A DNA stretch of 64,000 bases, from the NCBI RefSeq assembly GCF_002949735.1, contig NZ_CP026681.1, forward strand, positions 5,424,001-5,488,000. Direction: 5' to 3'. This DNA comes from Nostoc sp. 'Peltigera membranacea cyanobiont' N6 (GTDB taxonomy: Bacteria > Cyanobacteriota > Cyanobacteriia > Cyanobacteriales > Nostocaceae). Position numbers and translations under genes: made by a program. Of this stretch, positions 18,379 to 27,514 are shown in pieces (position 1 is the stretch's first letter; each line of letters begins with the position of its first letter). A model generated the notes under the pieces. The model saw only the letters and a program-made list of their open reading frames with translations. It ran no database searches and had not been told where the DNA came from.

Positions 18379-18951
18379 ATGAGGCACAAAGATGACAAAA
18401 AAAATCGAGCCATCTGTGATGCGGCAATCGAACTGATTACTGCCAATGGTTTTGCTGATACTTCAATGTCGAAAATTGCCAAAACCGCCAATGTTTCGCC
18501 CGCGACGATATATGTCTATTTTGAAAACAAAGAAAACCTTCTCAATAAAATATATTTGTCAGTGAAGCAGGAAATGAGTGCAGAAATTTTGAAAGGTGTC
18601 AACCAGAACCTATCAGTGGAGAAAGCCTTTAAAATGATCTGGAATAATTATTATCAATACGCGATTAATAATCCGGTCAGATTTGCTTTTACCGAGCAAT
18701 TTGTTAATTCTCCGATGGTTGACCGCATTTGCAAAGATGAAAGTTTGAGCTATTTCAAGCCAATGCTAGATTTGTTCAATCGCGGTAAAGAGGAGAAGGT
18801 TTTTAAGGATATTTCCCTGGAAATTTTTACCGCTTTTACCTTTGCGCCTCTGACTGGATTGATAAAAGAGCATTTTAGTGGTGCTTTGATTTTGGACGAA
18901 AAAATGTTAGAAACCACCTATAAAATTGCGTGGGATGCAATAACGAATTAA
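18379..18951 (+). CDS. TetR/AcrR family transcriptional regulator
   Basis: A 190-aa repressor. The N-terminal HTH covers residues 8-54 (MSKIAKTANVSPATIYVYFENKE region), followed by a helical ligand domain. It has no HIP1 site and is AAA/GAA/AAT rich. It is followed by an SDR gene whose leader carries a near copy of the operator in the tetR promoter, so it probably controls both. Unrelated in sequence to the TetR protein at 6590. Ligand unknown. Confidence 0.92.
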   Translation: MRHKDDKKNRAICDAAIELITANGFADTSMSKIAKTANVSPATIYVYFENKENLLNKIYLSVKQEMSAEILKGVNQNLSVEKAFKMIWNNYYQYAINNPVRFAFTEQFVNSPMVDRICKDESLSYFKPMLDLFNRGKEEKVFKDISLEIFTAFTFAPLTGLIKEHFSGALILDEKMLETTYKIAWDAITN

Positions 18952-18971
18952 TTCTTTTTTTGAGAATTAAT

Positions 18972-18988
18972 TAAATGAACGTTCGGTT
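18972..18988. promoter_or_regulatory. operator O2 upstream of the SDR gene
   Basis: TAAATGAACGTTCGGTT has a GAACGTTC core and is the near-identical inverted counterpart of O1: 14 of 16 aligned bases agree by eye. It lies between the tetR stop and the AGGAG RBS of the SDR gene. Confidence 0.7.
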
Positions 18989-19009
18989 AATTAAGTAGGA
19001 GTAAATAAA

Positions 19010-19945
19010 ATGAAAAATGAAAAATGGAACGTGGAAAATATTCCGAGTCAAAAAGGAAGAGTAGCAATTGTAACGGGTTCGAGTAGCGGCATCGGTTATG
19101 AGACAGCGCGGGTTTTAGCTAATAAACAAGCGTCTGTAATCATTGCAGTTCGCAATTTGGACAAAGGAAACAAGGCATTGGCGAAAATTATTCAACAGAA
19201 TAAGGATGCCGATGTAAAGGTGATGCAACTTGATTTGGCGAATTTAGCATCAGTTAAAAATTTCGCTGAAAACTTTCAGAAAAATTATGTGCGTCTGGAT
19301 TTACTGATTAATAATGCGGGTGTGATGATTCCGCCATATTCAAAAACGACGGACGGTTTTGAATTGCAGTTTGGCACTAATCATCTCGGACATTTTGCTT
19401 TGACGGGACAGCTTTTGGAACGTTTGATCGGCACCGAAGGCTCACGAATTGTCAATGTTTCGAGCGGCGCACATAGTATAGGCAAAATAGATTTTGATGA
19501 TTTGAATTGGGAAAAGAGAAGTTATGCCAAATGGAAAGCCTACGGCGACAGCAAACTTGCCAACATCTATTTTACCTACGAACTCGACCGAAAACTAAAA
19601 GATAACGGTATCGACACACTTGTAACCGCCTCGCATCCAGGTTGGACGGCAACCGAATTGCAGAGAACTGCGGGCGGCGTTGTGGAATATCTCAACGGCA
19701 TCCTTGCTCAAGACATCACGATGGGCGCATTACCAACTCTGCGGGCGGCAATCGAAGCGGGCTTAAAAGGCGCAGAATATTTCGGCCCCAATGGGTTTAT
19801 GGAGATCCGCGGCTATCCAATAAAAGTCGAATCAAACGAATTATCTAAAGACCAAGCGATCGCCAAAAAACTATGGGTTGTATCAGAAAAACTCACCGAT
19901 GTAAAATTTGAATTTAATAAAAAGGCCCAAGGCGCGAGCAAATGA
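19010..19945 (+). CDS. short-chain dehydrogenase/reductase (retinol-dehydrogenase-like)
   Basis: A 311-aa Rossmann oxidoreductase. The NAD(P) motif is TGSSSGIG; NNAG follows at about residue 103; NVSSGAH carries the catalytic Ser and YGDSK the YxxxK pair. Length and the FGTNHLGHF and SHPGWTATELQ motifs resemble the retinol dehydrogenase/WWOX-like SDR branch. An AGGAG lies 10 nt before the ATG. It is probably co-regulated with the upstream TetR. Codon use is AT-rich, and the only HIP1 site is at the extreme 3' end, suggesting transfer. Substrate unknown. Confidence 0.88.
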   Translation: MKNEKWNVENIPSQKGRVAIVTGSSSGIGYETARVLANKQASVIIAVRNLDKGNKALAKIIQQNKDADVKVMQLDLANLASVKNFAENFQKNYVRLDLLINNAGVMIPPYSKTTDGFELQFGTNHLGHFALTGQLLERLIGTEGSRIVNVSSGAHSIGKIDFDDLNWEKRSYAKWKAYGDSKLANIYFTYELDRKLKDNGIDTLVTASHPGWTATELQRTAGGVVEYLNGILAQDITMGALPTLRAAIEAGLKGAEYFGPNGFMEIRGYPIKVESNELSKDQAIAKKLWVVSEKLTDVKFEFNKKAQGASK

Positions 19946-20133
19946 CCAAATTCATACATCTGCTAACTAACAGATTTTATAATGGGCGATCGCACTTTCT
20001 TGGCTAAGATAAGCGATCGCTCATCCAAAATTTTTGGTTCTCCACAGCGATCGGATTCACAAATTTCCTAACAATAAAACTCGCCTCTACTTTCATCTAA
20101 AAAGCTTCAGCGAGTATTTTTTAAACTTCTATA

Positions 20134-20205
20134 TGGGTCGCCCGGGATTCGAACCCGGAACTAATCGGTTAAAAGCCGAGTACTCTACCGTTGAGTTAGC
20201 GACCC
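20134..20205 (-). tRNA. trnK-UUU: tRNA-Lys (anticodon TTT)
   Basis: A 72-nt cloverleaf. Acceptor arms GGGTCGC / GCGACCC, T-arm CCGGGTTCGAATCCCGG, and anticodon loop CTTTTAA with TTT at 20171-20173. The CCA end is not encoded. No intron is present. Confidence 0.97.
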
Positions 20206-20266
20206 TTTCGCTGTATTTCGCAACTTTGCAATCATAGCATATACATCTATAGATTTGTAAAGGGGT

Positions 20267-21136
20267 TTAGAAAAAATTAGCCGTCAACCTTACAGATGCT
20301 GTGTGGCTAGCTCCTGGTGCTAACACAGTCAGGTTATCACCTGTATTGAGAGAGTTACGGGTGGCACTCCACGGCTCTAGACAGTAGAATTCTTTGCCTT
20401 TGACTGTCCAAAATACCAGGTAGGTAGAGAAATCATCATAATCTAAGGTGAGTTTTAACTTCCGGCTACGATCTATCGCAGTAGCTGATTGACTCCTTAG
20501 CTGTCCAAAGGCAAAATCAATTTCATCACGGTTAAAGTCAAAATTGCCATCAAAAGAGTGAAATTCCTTAGTTTGATTGTCTTGATACTGCTTAGAGGGA
20601 ATTTCAATCTCTAACTGAGTTTTATCACCACACAAAAAGTAGGGATGGAAACCAGCTGAGAAGGGCATTGGTGTGGATGACAAGTTTTTATACTGCTGAC
20701 GCACTTCTAGGGTATTACCTTGAAGTTCGTAAGTGAAAGCCAGCTGAAAGTCAAAAGGATAAACAGCCTTAGTTTGCTCATTGCTATCAAGGACAACAGT
20801 GAGACTAGCTTTATCTCCAGTTTCTTGTTCTGTTACTTTCCACGGCAATTCACGGGCAAAACCGTGTTGTTTGAGAGTATATTGTTGCCCGTTGTGAGTG
20901 TAAGTATTATCTGGTAGATTGCCACAAATCGGAAACAAAATTGGATTCCCACCTCTGACACTCAACTCAGGGTGAGTAAAGCGTTCAGTGTCCAGATAAA
21001 AAATTTCTTCTCCTTGAATACGCCAACGGGTAACGATCCCACCACGTTCTGGTACTACTTCCAATTGAGAACTAGCGGCTTCATCAGAAAGAATGTACGT
21101 CTTGTACTGTTGCTGTTGAACTGCAATGCTAAACAC
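20267..21136 (-). CDS. aldose 1-epimerase family protein
   Basis: A 289-aa galactose-mutarotase-like beta-sandwich protein. Recognisable stretches are VVPERGGIVTRWRIQG, GGNPILFPICGNLPD and HGFARELPW with the catalytic-type His, and SAGFHPYFLCG with the second His. The family interconverts aldose anomers or acts on hexose-6-phosphates; cyanobacterial members are mostly uncharacterised. The stop is 61 nt from the tRNA gene, and a large STRR array follows the 5' end. Confidence 0.88.
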   Translation of the reverse strand: MFSIAVQQQQYKTYILSDEAASSQLEVVPERGGIVTRWRIQGEEIFYLDTERFTHPELSVRGGNPILFPICGNLPDNTYTHNGQQYTLKQHGFARELPWKVTEQETGDKASLTVVLDSNEQTKAVYPFDFQLAFTYELQGNTLEVRQQYKNLSSTPMPFSAGFHPYFLCGDKTQLEIEIPSKQYQDNQTKEFHSFDGNFDFNRDEIDFAFGQLRSQSATAIDRSRKLKLTLDYDDFSTYLVFWTVKGKEFYCLEPWSATRNSLNTGDNLTVLAPGASHTASVRLTANFF

Positions 21137-21154
21137 AAATTTTAGTCCTGAAAG

Positions 21155-21301
21155 GATTGGGGATTGGGGATTGGGGATTAGGGATTAGGGATTGGGGATT
21201 AGGGATTAGGGATTAGGGATTAGAGATTAGAGATTAGGGATTCAAATAACTCTTTCCCAGTCCCTAGTCCCCAGTCCCCAGTCCCCAATCCCCAGTCCCC
21301 A
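21155..21301. repeat. STRR array, inverted halves
   Basis: About twelve GGGGATT/GGGATTA/GAGATTA heptamers (21155-21243), then CCCCAGT/CCCTAGT/CCCCAAT heptamers (21255-21301). The halves are roughly complementary, so a transcript through pdhA towards the epimerase gene could fold into a long hairpin. Confidence 0.85.
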
Positions 21302-21305
21302 GAAT

Positions 21306-22340
21306 TTACTCGTCTTCTGCAAACACGAAACGATATAACTCGCTTGGGTCTGGTTCGGGGCTGCTTTCGGCGAATTTAACCGCTTCGTCGATTACATCCT
21401 GAATTTTCCGGTCAATGGCTTTGATTTCTCCCTCATCCGCCAGATTTTGCTCCAGCAAATAAGCTGCTAACTTCTTAATTGGGTCACGGGCGAACCAAAA
21501 TTCTTTCTCTGCCTTGCTTCGCATTTCATCTGGGTCAGCCAATGAATGACCCCGGAAGCGGTAGGTAAGCGCCTCAATTAATGTTGGGCCTTCACCTGCA
21601 CGGGCACGGGCTACAGCTTCTTGGGCCACGGCTCGTACTGCTAGAACATCCATGCCATCTACTTCCACGCCCACCATGTTAAATACACTGGCTTTTTTAT
21701 AAATCTCTGGTTGGGAAGTGGCTCGTTCGTGAGACATCCCAATAGCCCACTTATTATTTTCGACTACAAACAGAATTGGCAGTTTCCATAGGGCTGCCAT
21801 ATTTAGCGTCTCGAAAAACTGACCATTGTTGGCTGCACCGTCGCCAAAAAAGCAAGCCGTCACTTGGTCAGCATTTTTATCTCCCAGCACTTCGCGGCGA
21901 TATTTGCTTTGAAAAGCCGCCCCAGCTGCTACAGGAATTCCCTCAGCCACAAAAGCATAGCCACCCAGCAAGCGATGTTCGGCAGAAAACATGTGCATGG
22001 AACCACCGCGCCCTTTGCTGCAACCTGTGGATTTGCCAAATAATTCTGCCATTACCTCTCTTGCTGGTACTCCCGCACTCAAAGCATGAACGTGGTCGCG
22101 GTAAGTACTACAAACGTAATCTTCACCTGGTCGCATTGACTGGACAACACCAGTACAAACAGCTTCTTGACCGTTGTACAAATGGACAAAACCAAACATT
22201 TTGCCCCTGTAGTACATTTCAGCGCACTTATCTTCAAACAAGCGCCCTAATACCATGTCCTCATACAACCATAATCCTTCTTCTTTAGTAATGCGCGTAT
22301 TAGCAGGATTAAATGTGGGTAAAGTACGCTCTTGAACCAT
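21306..22340 (-). CDS. pdhA: pyruvate dehydrogenase E1 component, alpha subunit
   Basis: The ThDP-binding half of the E1 heterotetramer that oxidatively decarboxylates pyruvate to acetyl-CoA. The 344-aa protein shows the ThDP motif from GDGAANNGQF to ENNKWAIGMS, the STYRDHVHALSAG loop and the YRFRGHSLADPD loop, as in cyanobacterial and plastid E1-alpha. The beta subunit gene is not adjacent, which is normal in cyanobacteria. ATG 22340. Confidence 0.97.
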   Translation of the reverse strand: MVQERTLPTFNPANTRITKEEGLWLYEDMVLGRLFEDKCAEMYYRGKMFGFVHLYNGQEAVCTGVVQSMRPGEDYVCSTYRDHVHALSAGVPAREVMAELFGKSTGCSKGRGGSMHMFSAEHRLLGGYAFVAEGIPVAAGAAFQSKYRREVLGDKNADQVTACFFGDGAANNGQFFETLNMAALWKLPILFVVENNKWAIGMSHERATSQPEIYKKASVFNMVGVEVDGMDVLAVRAVAQEAVARARAGEGPTLIEALTYRFRGHSLADPDEMRSKAEKEFWFARDPIKKLAAYLLEQNLADEGEIKAIDRKIQDVIDEAVKFAESSPEPDPSELYRFVFAEDE

Positions 22341-23108
22341 TATTTTTGAGTATCCCTGTTGTACAACTTAAAGTTACGGTCTTAAATAAGTTGGTCTGAT
22401 AACACCTCAGCTTTTAACAGGCTAGCGTTTGTAAGACTCAACAATCAAACTTTATTTATGCACCAAAAAAGGGTCTTAGGGAATAGCTGAATTTTTAATT
22501 TTTGATTTTTAACTTTTCAGCCCATGCCCCGTGAGGATTTGACTTTAACGACAATATATGTTGCTTGAAGTTGTTCTCTCTCACTTTTCCCCTTCATAGA
22601 CTAGCAATCAAGATCGACTGCTTTCTGCATATCCACTAACAATTTAAAAAAAAGGAGGCAAAAATCTATATACCGAAATAGGTAATTGTAATTAAAGGTT
22701 AATTATGATATCATCTTGTTCTCTTGTTATCAGGGTCAATTCCCAATAGTAGTATTTTTGTTACTGCATACTGGGAAAGTACCGAAAAAATCAATCATCA
22801 ATAGATTCTAGGAACCACAACATTTATGCCGTGATTAAAAGCGGTAGTTGTGGTTTGTGGTATCGAAGGCTGATAATAGTCTGTGTTAAACAAAAATACT
22901 AAGAATTAAGACAAACAATTGAGGCTTTCTAGGCGAAAGCAAAAAATTAGTACTAAAATGTGACTCAAAATTTCGGGAAGGTACAAAACAAGTTGTTGCG
23001 ATATACACTTGTAGAGTAAATTCTATACGGCATTATTATGGCACGGTTTTACAGGCCTGGAAAGCTCTAGGTGACATTATGTTGATCGCGGTGCAGGGGA
23101 AGTAGGCT
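22341..23108. other. long leader/intergenic region with an unexplained hairpin
   Basis: 768 nt without a supported ORF. AACCACAAC (22813-22821) pairs with GTTGTGGTT (22847-22855), enclosing an inner CCG/CGG stem. An AAAAGGAGG at about 22648-22656 resembles an RBS but no ORF starts within reach. It probably contains the pdhA and arc6 promoters. Confidence 0.45.
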
Positions 23109-25415
23109 GTGCGAATTCCGCTAGATTACTACCGAATTTTAGGACTACCGTTGGCGGCAAGTGAAGAACAATTGCGTCAGGCATACAGCGATCGCATTGT
23201 ACAATTGCCACGACGTGAGTATTCTCAGGCAGCAATTTCTTCTCGTAAACAACTCATAGAAGAAGCTTACGTGGTTTTATCAGATCCAAAACAACGCAGT
23301 ACCTACGATCAGCTTTATCTTGCCCATGCCTATGACCCTGATAACCTTGCTGCTGCCGCAGTAGCGCTGGAAAATCGTCCAGAAAGCACTAAAAGGGGTA
23401 TTGACACTCAAAGTCTGGGTATCGAAATTACCCAAGACGAATTAGTTGGTGCTTTATTAATTTTGCAAGAGTTGGGGGAATATGAACTTGTCCTAAAACT
23501 AGGTCGTCCGTACCTGGTAAATAAAAATGGTGCTACAAGTGCAAGAAAGAGCAGTAATTTAGCAGACGAAGAAATTTATGAAAATGCAGAACATCCCGAT
23601 GTTGTTCTCACTGTAGCCCTTGCTTGTTTAGAATTAGGTCGCGAACAGTGGCAGCAAGGTCACTACGAAAATGCTGCTATATCCCTAGAAACGGGGCAAG
23701 AACTGCTAGTACGCGAAGGGTTGTTCTCTAGCGTCCAGGCGGAAATTCAGGCGGATCTTTACAAATTGCGACCATATCGAATTTTGGAGTTGTTGGCACT
23801 ACCTCAAGAAAAGACTGCCGAACGCAGCCAAGGCTTGGAATTATTGCAAAATCTCTTAGAAGATCGTGGTGGCATTGATGGCACAAACAATGATGACTCT
23901 GGCTTAAATATAGATGACTTTCTGCGATTTATCCAGCAGTTACGCAACCACTTAACAGTCGCAGAACAGCATAAGTTATTTGAAGCCCAAAGCAAACGTT
24001 CTTCTGCTGTTGCCACTTACTTAGCTGTTTATGCATTGATAGCACGGGGATTTGCTCAACGGCAACCTGCTTTAATTCGTCAAGCAAGGCAAATGCTTCT
24101 GCGTCTGGGTAAGCGCCAAGATGTCCATTTAGAACAGTCGTTATGTGCGTTACTTTTGGGACAAACTGAAGAAGCAACTCGGGTTTTAGAACTTAGTCAG
24201 GAGTACGAGGCTTTAGCTTTTATTCGGGAAAAATCTCAAGACTCTCCAGATTTATTACCTGGGCTGTGTCTATATGCCGAACAGTGGTTGCAACACGAAG
24301 TATTTCCCCATTTCCGAGATTTAGCAAACCAGCAAGCTTTCCTAAAAGATTACTTTGCTAACCAACAAGTGCAAGCTTATTTAGAAGCACTGCCAAATGA
24401 TGCAGAAACAACTAATGAATGGGCTGTAATTAACCCCCAGTCTTTTCCTCGGTCTAAGACAAATAATCCTCATTTCCACAACAATTCAACTAGGAATTCA
24501 GGGCAATCTAATCACAGCAGAATACCTAACTCAGATTTACCAGAAACACCAATAAAAGAAATACCTGAATATCCAAACTTCTCACCGCCTCTGTGGAATT
24601 CATCTGAAAGTGTAAAATCAGAGGTTCCTGCTGCTGAACGGGTCAGTAGAGGCACTAATCAGCATTTGAACGGTTCAGCTAAAAGTGCCGCGCCCAGTCA
24701 TAATCAAAAGCGCAGAAGGAGAAAACCGACTCCATCTACGAGCCGAGAGCGTGTACCAGATAATCGTCCTCATGCTCGTCGTCCCAGACGGCGGCGAACT
24801 TTTGCGAACACCATAGAAGGAAAAACACGGCTCGTATGGAGAGTGTTTATTTCTTTGGTAAGTATATTAGTTTTTTGGGTGTTAGCCACAACAACTTTTG
24901 GATGGTTAAAAAATCTGTTTTTTCCTCCACTCTCTCCGAATTATCCACAGTTGTTTATAGAGATAAATCAACCAGCAGTATCTATTCCTGATGCAAATAG
25001 CAAACCAGAATCAGAAGAAGGCCCTTTAACAAAGGCGACGGCAGAGGAAGTTATTGGGACTTGGTTATCTACCAAAGCCGCAGCTTTAGGGCCAAATCAT
25101 GAGATTAATAATTTAGGCCAGATTTTAACAGGTTCAGCTTTGTCTCAATGGCGGCTGATTGCTCAACAGGATAGGTCAGACAACCGCTACCGCAAGTACA
25201 GCCATAGTTTTAAAGTGGAATCTGTCGAGAAAATTGATTTATTTGCAGATCGGGCAGCAGTGGAAGCTACGGTAAAGGAAGTGACGCAGTTATATGAAAA
25301 TGGTCAGTTTAAAAACTCTTCTAATGATAATTTGCGAGTTAGGTATGATTTGATTCGAGAACGGGCTAAGTGGCGGATTCAGAGTACATCTGTCGTGAAT
25401 CAAATAACCAGATAA
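23109..25415 (+). CDS. ftn2: cell division protein Ftn2/ZipN (ARC6 homologue)
   Basis: Inner-membrane FtsZ-ring anchor of cyanobacteria, orthologous to plastid ARC6. The 768-aa protein begins with a degenerate J-domain (about residues 5-70, LDYYRILGLPLAASEEQLRQ), continues with a long helical region, a basic Arg-rich patch before one TM segment at about 577-600, and about 160 residues outside the cytoplasm ending in the ARC6 IMS-like DUF4101 domain. Start is GTG 23109 with GGGGAAG upstream. In other cyanobacteria loss gives filamentous giant cells. Confidence 0.95.
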   Translation: MRIPLDYYRILGLPLAASEEQLRQAYSDRIVQLPRREYSQAAISSRKQLIEEAYVVLSDPKQRSTYDQLYLAHAYDPDNLAAAAVALENRPESTKRGIDTQSLGIEITQDELVGALLILQELGEYELVLKLGRPYLVNKNGATSARKSSNLADEEIYENAEHPDVVLTVALACLELGREQWQQGHYENAAISLETGQELLVREGLFSSVQAEIQADLYKLRPYRILELLALPQEKTAERSQGLELLQNLLEDRGGIDGTNNDDSGLNIDDFLRFIQQLRNHLTVAEQHKLFEAQSKRSSAVATYLAVYALIARGFAQRQPALIRQARQMLLRLGKRQDVHLEQSLCALLLGQTEEATRVLELSQEYEALAFIREKSQDSPDLLPGLCLYAEQWLQHEVFPHFRDLANQQAFLKDYFANQQVQAYLEALPNDAETTNEWAVINPQSFPRSKTNNPHFHNNSTRNSGQSNHSRIPNSDLPETPIKEIPEYPNFSPPLWNSSESVKSEVPAAERVSRGTNQHLNGSAKSAAPSHNQKRRRRKPTPSTSRERVPDNRPHARRPRRRRTFANTIEGKTRLVWRVFISLVSILVFWVLATTTFGWLKNLFFPPLSPNYPQLFIEINQPAVSIPDANSKPESEEGPLTKATAEEVIGTWLSTKAAALGPNHEINNLGQILTGSALSQWRLIAQQDRSDNRYRKYSHSFKVESVEKIDLFADRAAVEATVKEVTQLYENGQFKNSSNDNLRVRYDLIRERAKWRIQSTSVVNQITR

Positions 25416-25431
25416 GTTGGAAAAAAGAGTA

Positions 25432-26061
25432 TTATTTATAACTATCCAATACCCCTAGTAAACTTTTTAACATCAAATAAGCAGAAGTCCCTCCTGGATC
25501 GGGATGTCCGATACTCCGTTCTCCTAGATAGCTAGCCCGTCCCTTCCTCGCTTGCATTGGTATAGTTTCTTGCAACCCCTTTTGGGCTGCTACTACAGCC
25601 TGTTGCATCGCTTTCAGCGTTCCCTCTTCTACAGCCTGCCTAAAAGCGTCTACAGATGGAGACAGTACATCCACCATTGTTTTATCTCCTAGTTGAGCTT
25701 TGCCACGTTGCAGCACGCCGTCTAAGCCTGCCTGGAGTAGCTCTAACACATCTTCTGCTGTTAATTCTTGCTTATCTGCTACTGCTGTACTGGCTCGTAA
25801 AAACCAGGTTCCATAAAGAGGGCCACTGGCACCGCCAATGGAAGAAATCAAGGTCATACTGACAGTTTTGAGAATGTTGCTGATGTCCTTGTCTGTAAGA
25901 GTTGGTAACTGGGCACTTACCTTTTTGAAGCCGCGATCCATATTGATACCGTGGTCAGCATCTCCGATCGCAGCATCTAATTCTGTCAAATAGGCTTTAT
26001 TCGCCTCTATCTCGGTTGCATAAGCCTCTAACCATTGCAATATCTGTGCTTGACTCACCAT
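25432..26061 (-). CDS. dhaL: dihydroxyacetone kinase subunit DhaL
   Basis: The nucleotide-binding subunit of dihydroxyacetone kinase. The 209-aa protein carries the Mg-nucleotide Asp motif DAAIGDADHGINMDRGF, the SIGGASGPLYGTWF glycine loop and the C-terminal GERSIGHPDPGGTSAYL. It pairs with dhaK upstream on the same strand, but 249 nt with inverted STRR arrays separate them. No PTS-type DhaM gene is in the window, so the phosphoryl donor is not clear. Confidence 0.94.
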   Translation of the reverse strand: MVSQAQILQWLEAYATEIEANKAYLTELDAAIGDADHGINMDRGFKKVSAQLPTLTDKDISNILKTVSMTLISSIGGASGPLYGTWFLRASTAVADKQELTAEDVLELLQAGLDGVLQRGKAQLGDKTMVDVLSPSVDAFRQAVEEGTLKAMQQAVVAAQKGLQETIPMQARKGRASYLGERSIGHPDPGGTSAYLMLKSLLGVLDSYK

Positions 26062-26065
26062 AATT

Positions 26066-26102
26066 TGTAATTCGTAATTCGTAATTCGTAATTCGTAATT
26101 TT
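26066..26102. repeat. STRR array (TAATTCG)n, left arm
   Basis: Five TAATTCG units just upstream of dhaL. Exactly complementary in unit and similar in length to the array at 26279-26313. Confidence 0.85.
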
Positions 26103-26278
26103 AGGGTTTAAGTTTTCCTCATCTATACAGGGAGTATTCCAATGTAAGTAAATTTCTCAAGATGATAGATTTTTATCACGTTCACAATGACAGCCTACGC
26201 TTTTAAACATTTGGGATGATCCCTCTATACATGGCTTTGTTTGGTGTAGTTATCTAAATATACAGTCTGAAACTATCT

Positions 26279-26313
26279 TTAATTACGAATTACGAATTAC
26301 GAATTACGAATTA
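26279..26313. repeat. STRR array (AATTACG)n, right arm
   Basis: Five AATTACG units overlapping the dhaK stop region. With the left arm it can form a stem of about 33 bp around a loop of about 180 nt in the dhaK-dhaL transcript. Confidence 0.85.
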
Positions 26314-27381
26314 GTCCCAACGCCAACTTGCTGTTTTTACTGGTGCATCCCATAGCCGGATCGTTTCATCATCTAATTTCAGCAGGGTAATGGAGCAACC
26401 TTGCATTTCTAGAGATGTGATGTAAGGGCCGATTAAGTTTCGCACAATTTGCAATCCTTGCTCTTCGCAGATTTGGGCGAGTTTGCGGTAAACAATATAT
26501 AGTTCAGAAATTGGGGTTCCACCCATACTATTGACAAAAGCTAATAAGCGATCGCCTTTGGCAAATGGGAGATTTGTTAGTTCTACATCTACCCATTCTC
26601 CTTTGTCTTCATCCCACTCGCGCAGTGTGCGGCTGTATGCTGCATCCTCAAGAAGCGATCGCGTTAAAATTTCGGTAATCTCGTCTACTGATTTGATTAC
26701 TGTACGTTCTATTCCAGGCTCACCGTGGATACCGATACCTAATTCGATTTCGCGATCGCTCAATTCAAATGTTGGCGTTCCATTAGCGGGCACTGTACAA
26801 GATGTTAGAGCAATTCCCATACTCCGCCCATTCAGATTTATTCGGCGACATAAATTTGCTATTTGTGGCAAATCATACCCAGCCTCAGCCGCAGCCCCAC
26901 AAATTTTTTCCGCCAGGATTGTTGTTCCCACACCCCGCCGTCCTTGGGTATAGAGGCTATCTTTAACTGCCACGTCGTCATCAATTAAAATATTTAGCGA
27001 TCGGATACCCTCACCACGGGCTAACTCCGTTGCCATTTCAAAGTTCATCACATCGCCACTGTAATTTTTGACGATATAAAGGATACCACAGCCTCCATCT
27101 ACTCGTTTGGCTGCTTCTAGCATTTGGTCAGGAGTAGGGGAAGTGAAAACCTCACCAGGACAAGCTGCGTCAAGCATTCCTCTGCCCACGAAGCCAGCGT
27201 GCATTGGTTCATGTCCACTGCCACCACCAGAAATAATTGCTACTTTACCCTTTATAGGTGCATCGGCTCGATAGACAAAAGCGGGATGGTAGTTCAGTTT
27301 AATTAAATCGGAATGAGCCGCCGCCATACCTTCTAGACTTTCCCGCACAAAGTCTTCTGGCTTGTTGATCAGCTTTTTCAT
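26311..27381 (-). CDS. dhaK: dihydroxyacetone kinase subunit DhaK
   Basis: Substrate-binding subunit that holds dihydroxyacetone as a hemiaminal. The 356-aa protein contains GGGSGHEPMHAGFVG and the IGIHGEPGIERT segment with the substrate-binding His, plus the FVNSMGGTPISELY region typical of DhaK. ATG 27381. It lies upstream of dhaL. The product, dihydroxyacetone phosphate, feeds the aldolase and Calvin-cycle pools. Confidence 0.95.
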   Translation of the reverse strand: MKKLINKPEDFVRESLEGMAAAHSDLIKLNYHPAFVYRADAPIKGKVAIISGGGSGHEPMHAGFVGRGMLDAACPGEVFTSPTPDQMLEAAKRVDGGCGILYIVKNYSGDVMNFEMATELARGEGIRSLNILIDDDVAVKDSLYTQGRRGVGTTILAEKICGAAAEAGYDLPQIANLCRRINLNGRSMGIALTSCTVPANGTPTFELSDREIELGIGIHGEPGIERTVIKSVDEITEILTRSLLEDAAYSRTLREWDEDKGEWVDVELTNLPFAKGDRLLAFVNSMGGTPISELYIVYRKLAQICEEQGLQIVRNLIGPYITSLEMQGCSITLLKLDDETIRLWDAPVKTASWRWD

Positions 27382-27449
27382 AATCCGTGTCTGGGTAAAA
27401 GGGTGCTAAAACTCAGGTTATAGCGCTTCTGGTTTGTATGCAATCAATA

Positions 27450-27468
27450 TATAGCGGTTCTCAGTTGA
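27450..27468. repeat. dispersed 19-nt motif next to a minisatellite
   Basis: TATAGCGGTTCTCAGTTGA occurs here and identically at 43654-43672, each time shortly before a 21-bp minisatellite. Confidence 0.7.
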
Positions 27469-27514
27469 GTGCAGTACAGATTTAACTCCCAACCCCTTCC
27501 CTAAATTTGTTATT

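Noticed and set aside
20034..20237. 67-aa plus-strand ORF containing GRPGFEPGT
   Set aside because: It is the well-known false translation across an antisense tRNA T-arm; the region is tRNA-Lys on the minus strand.
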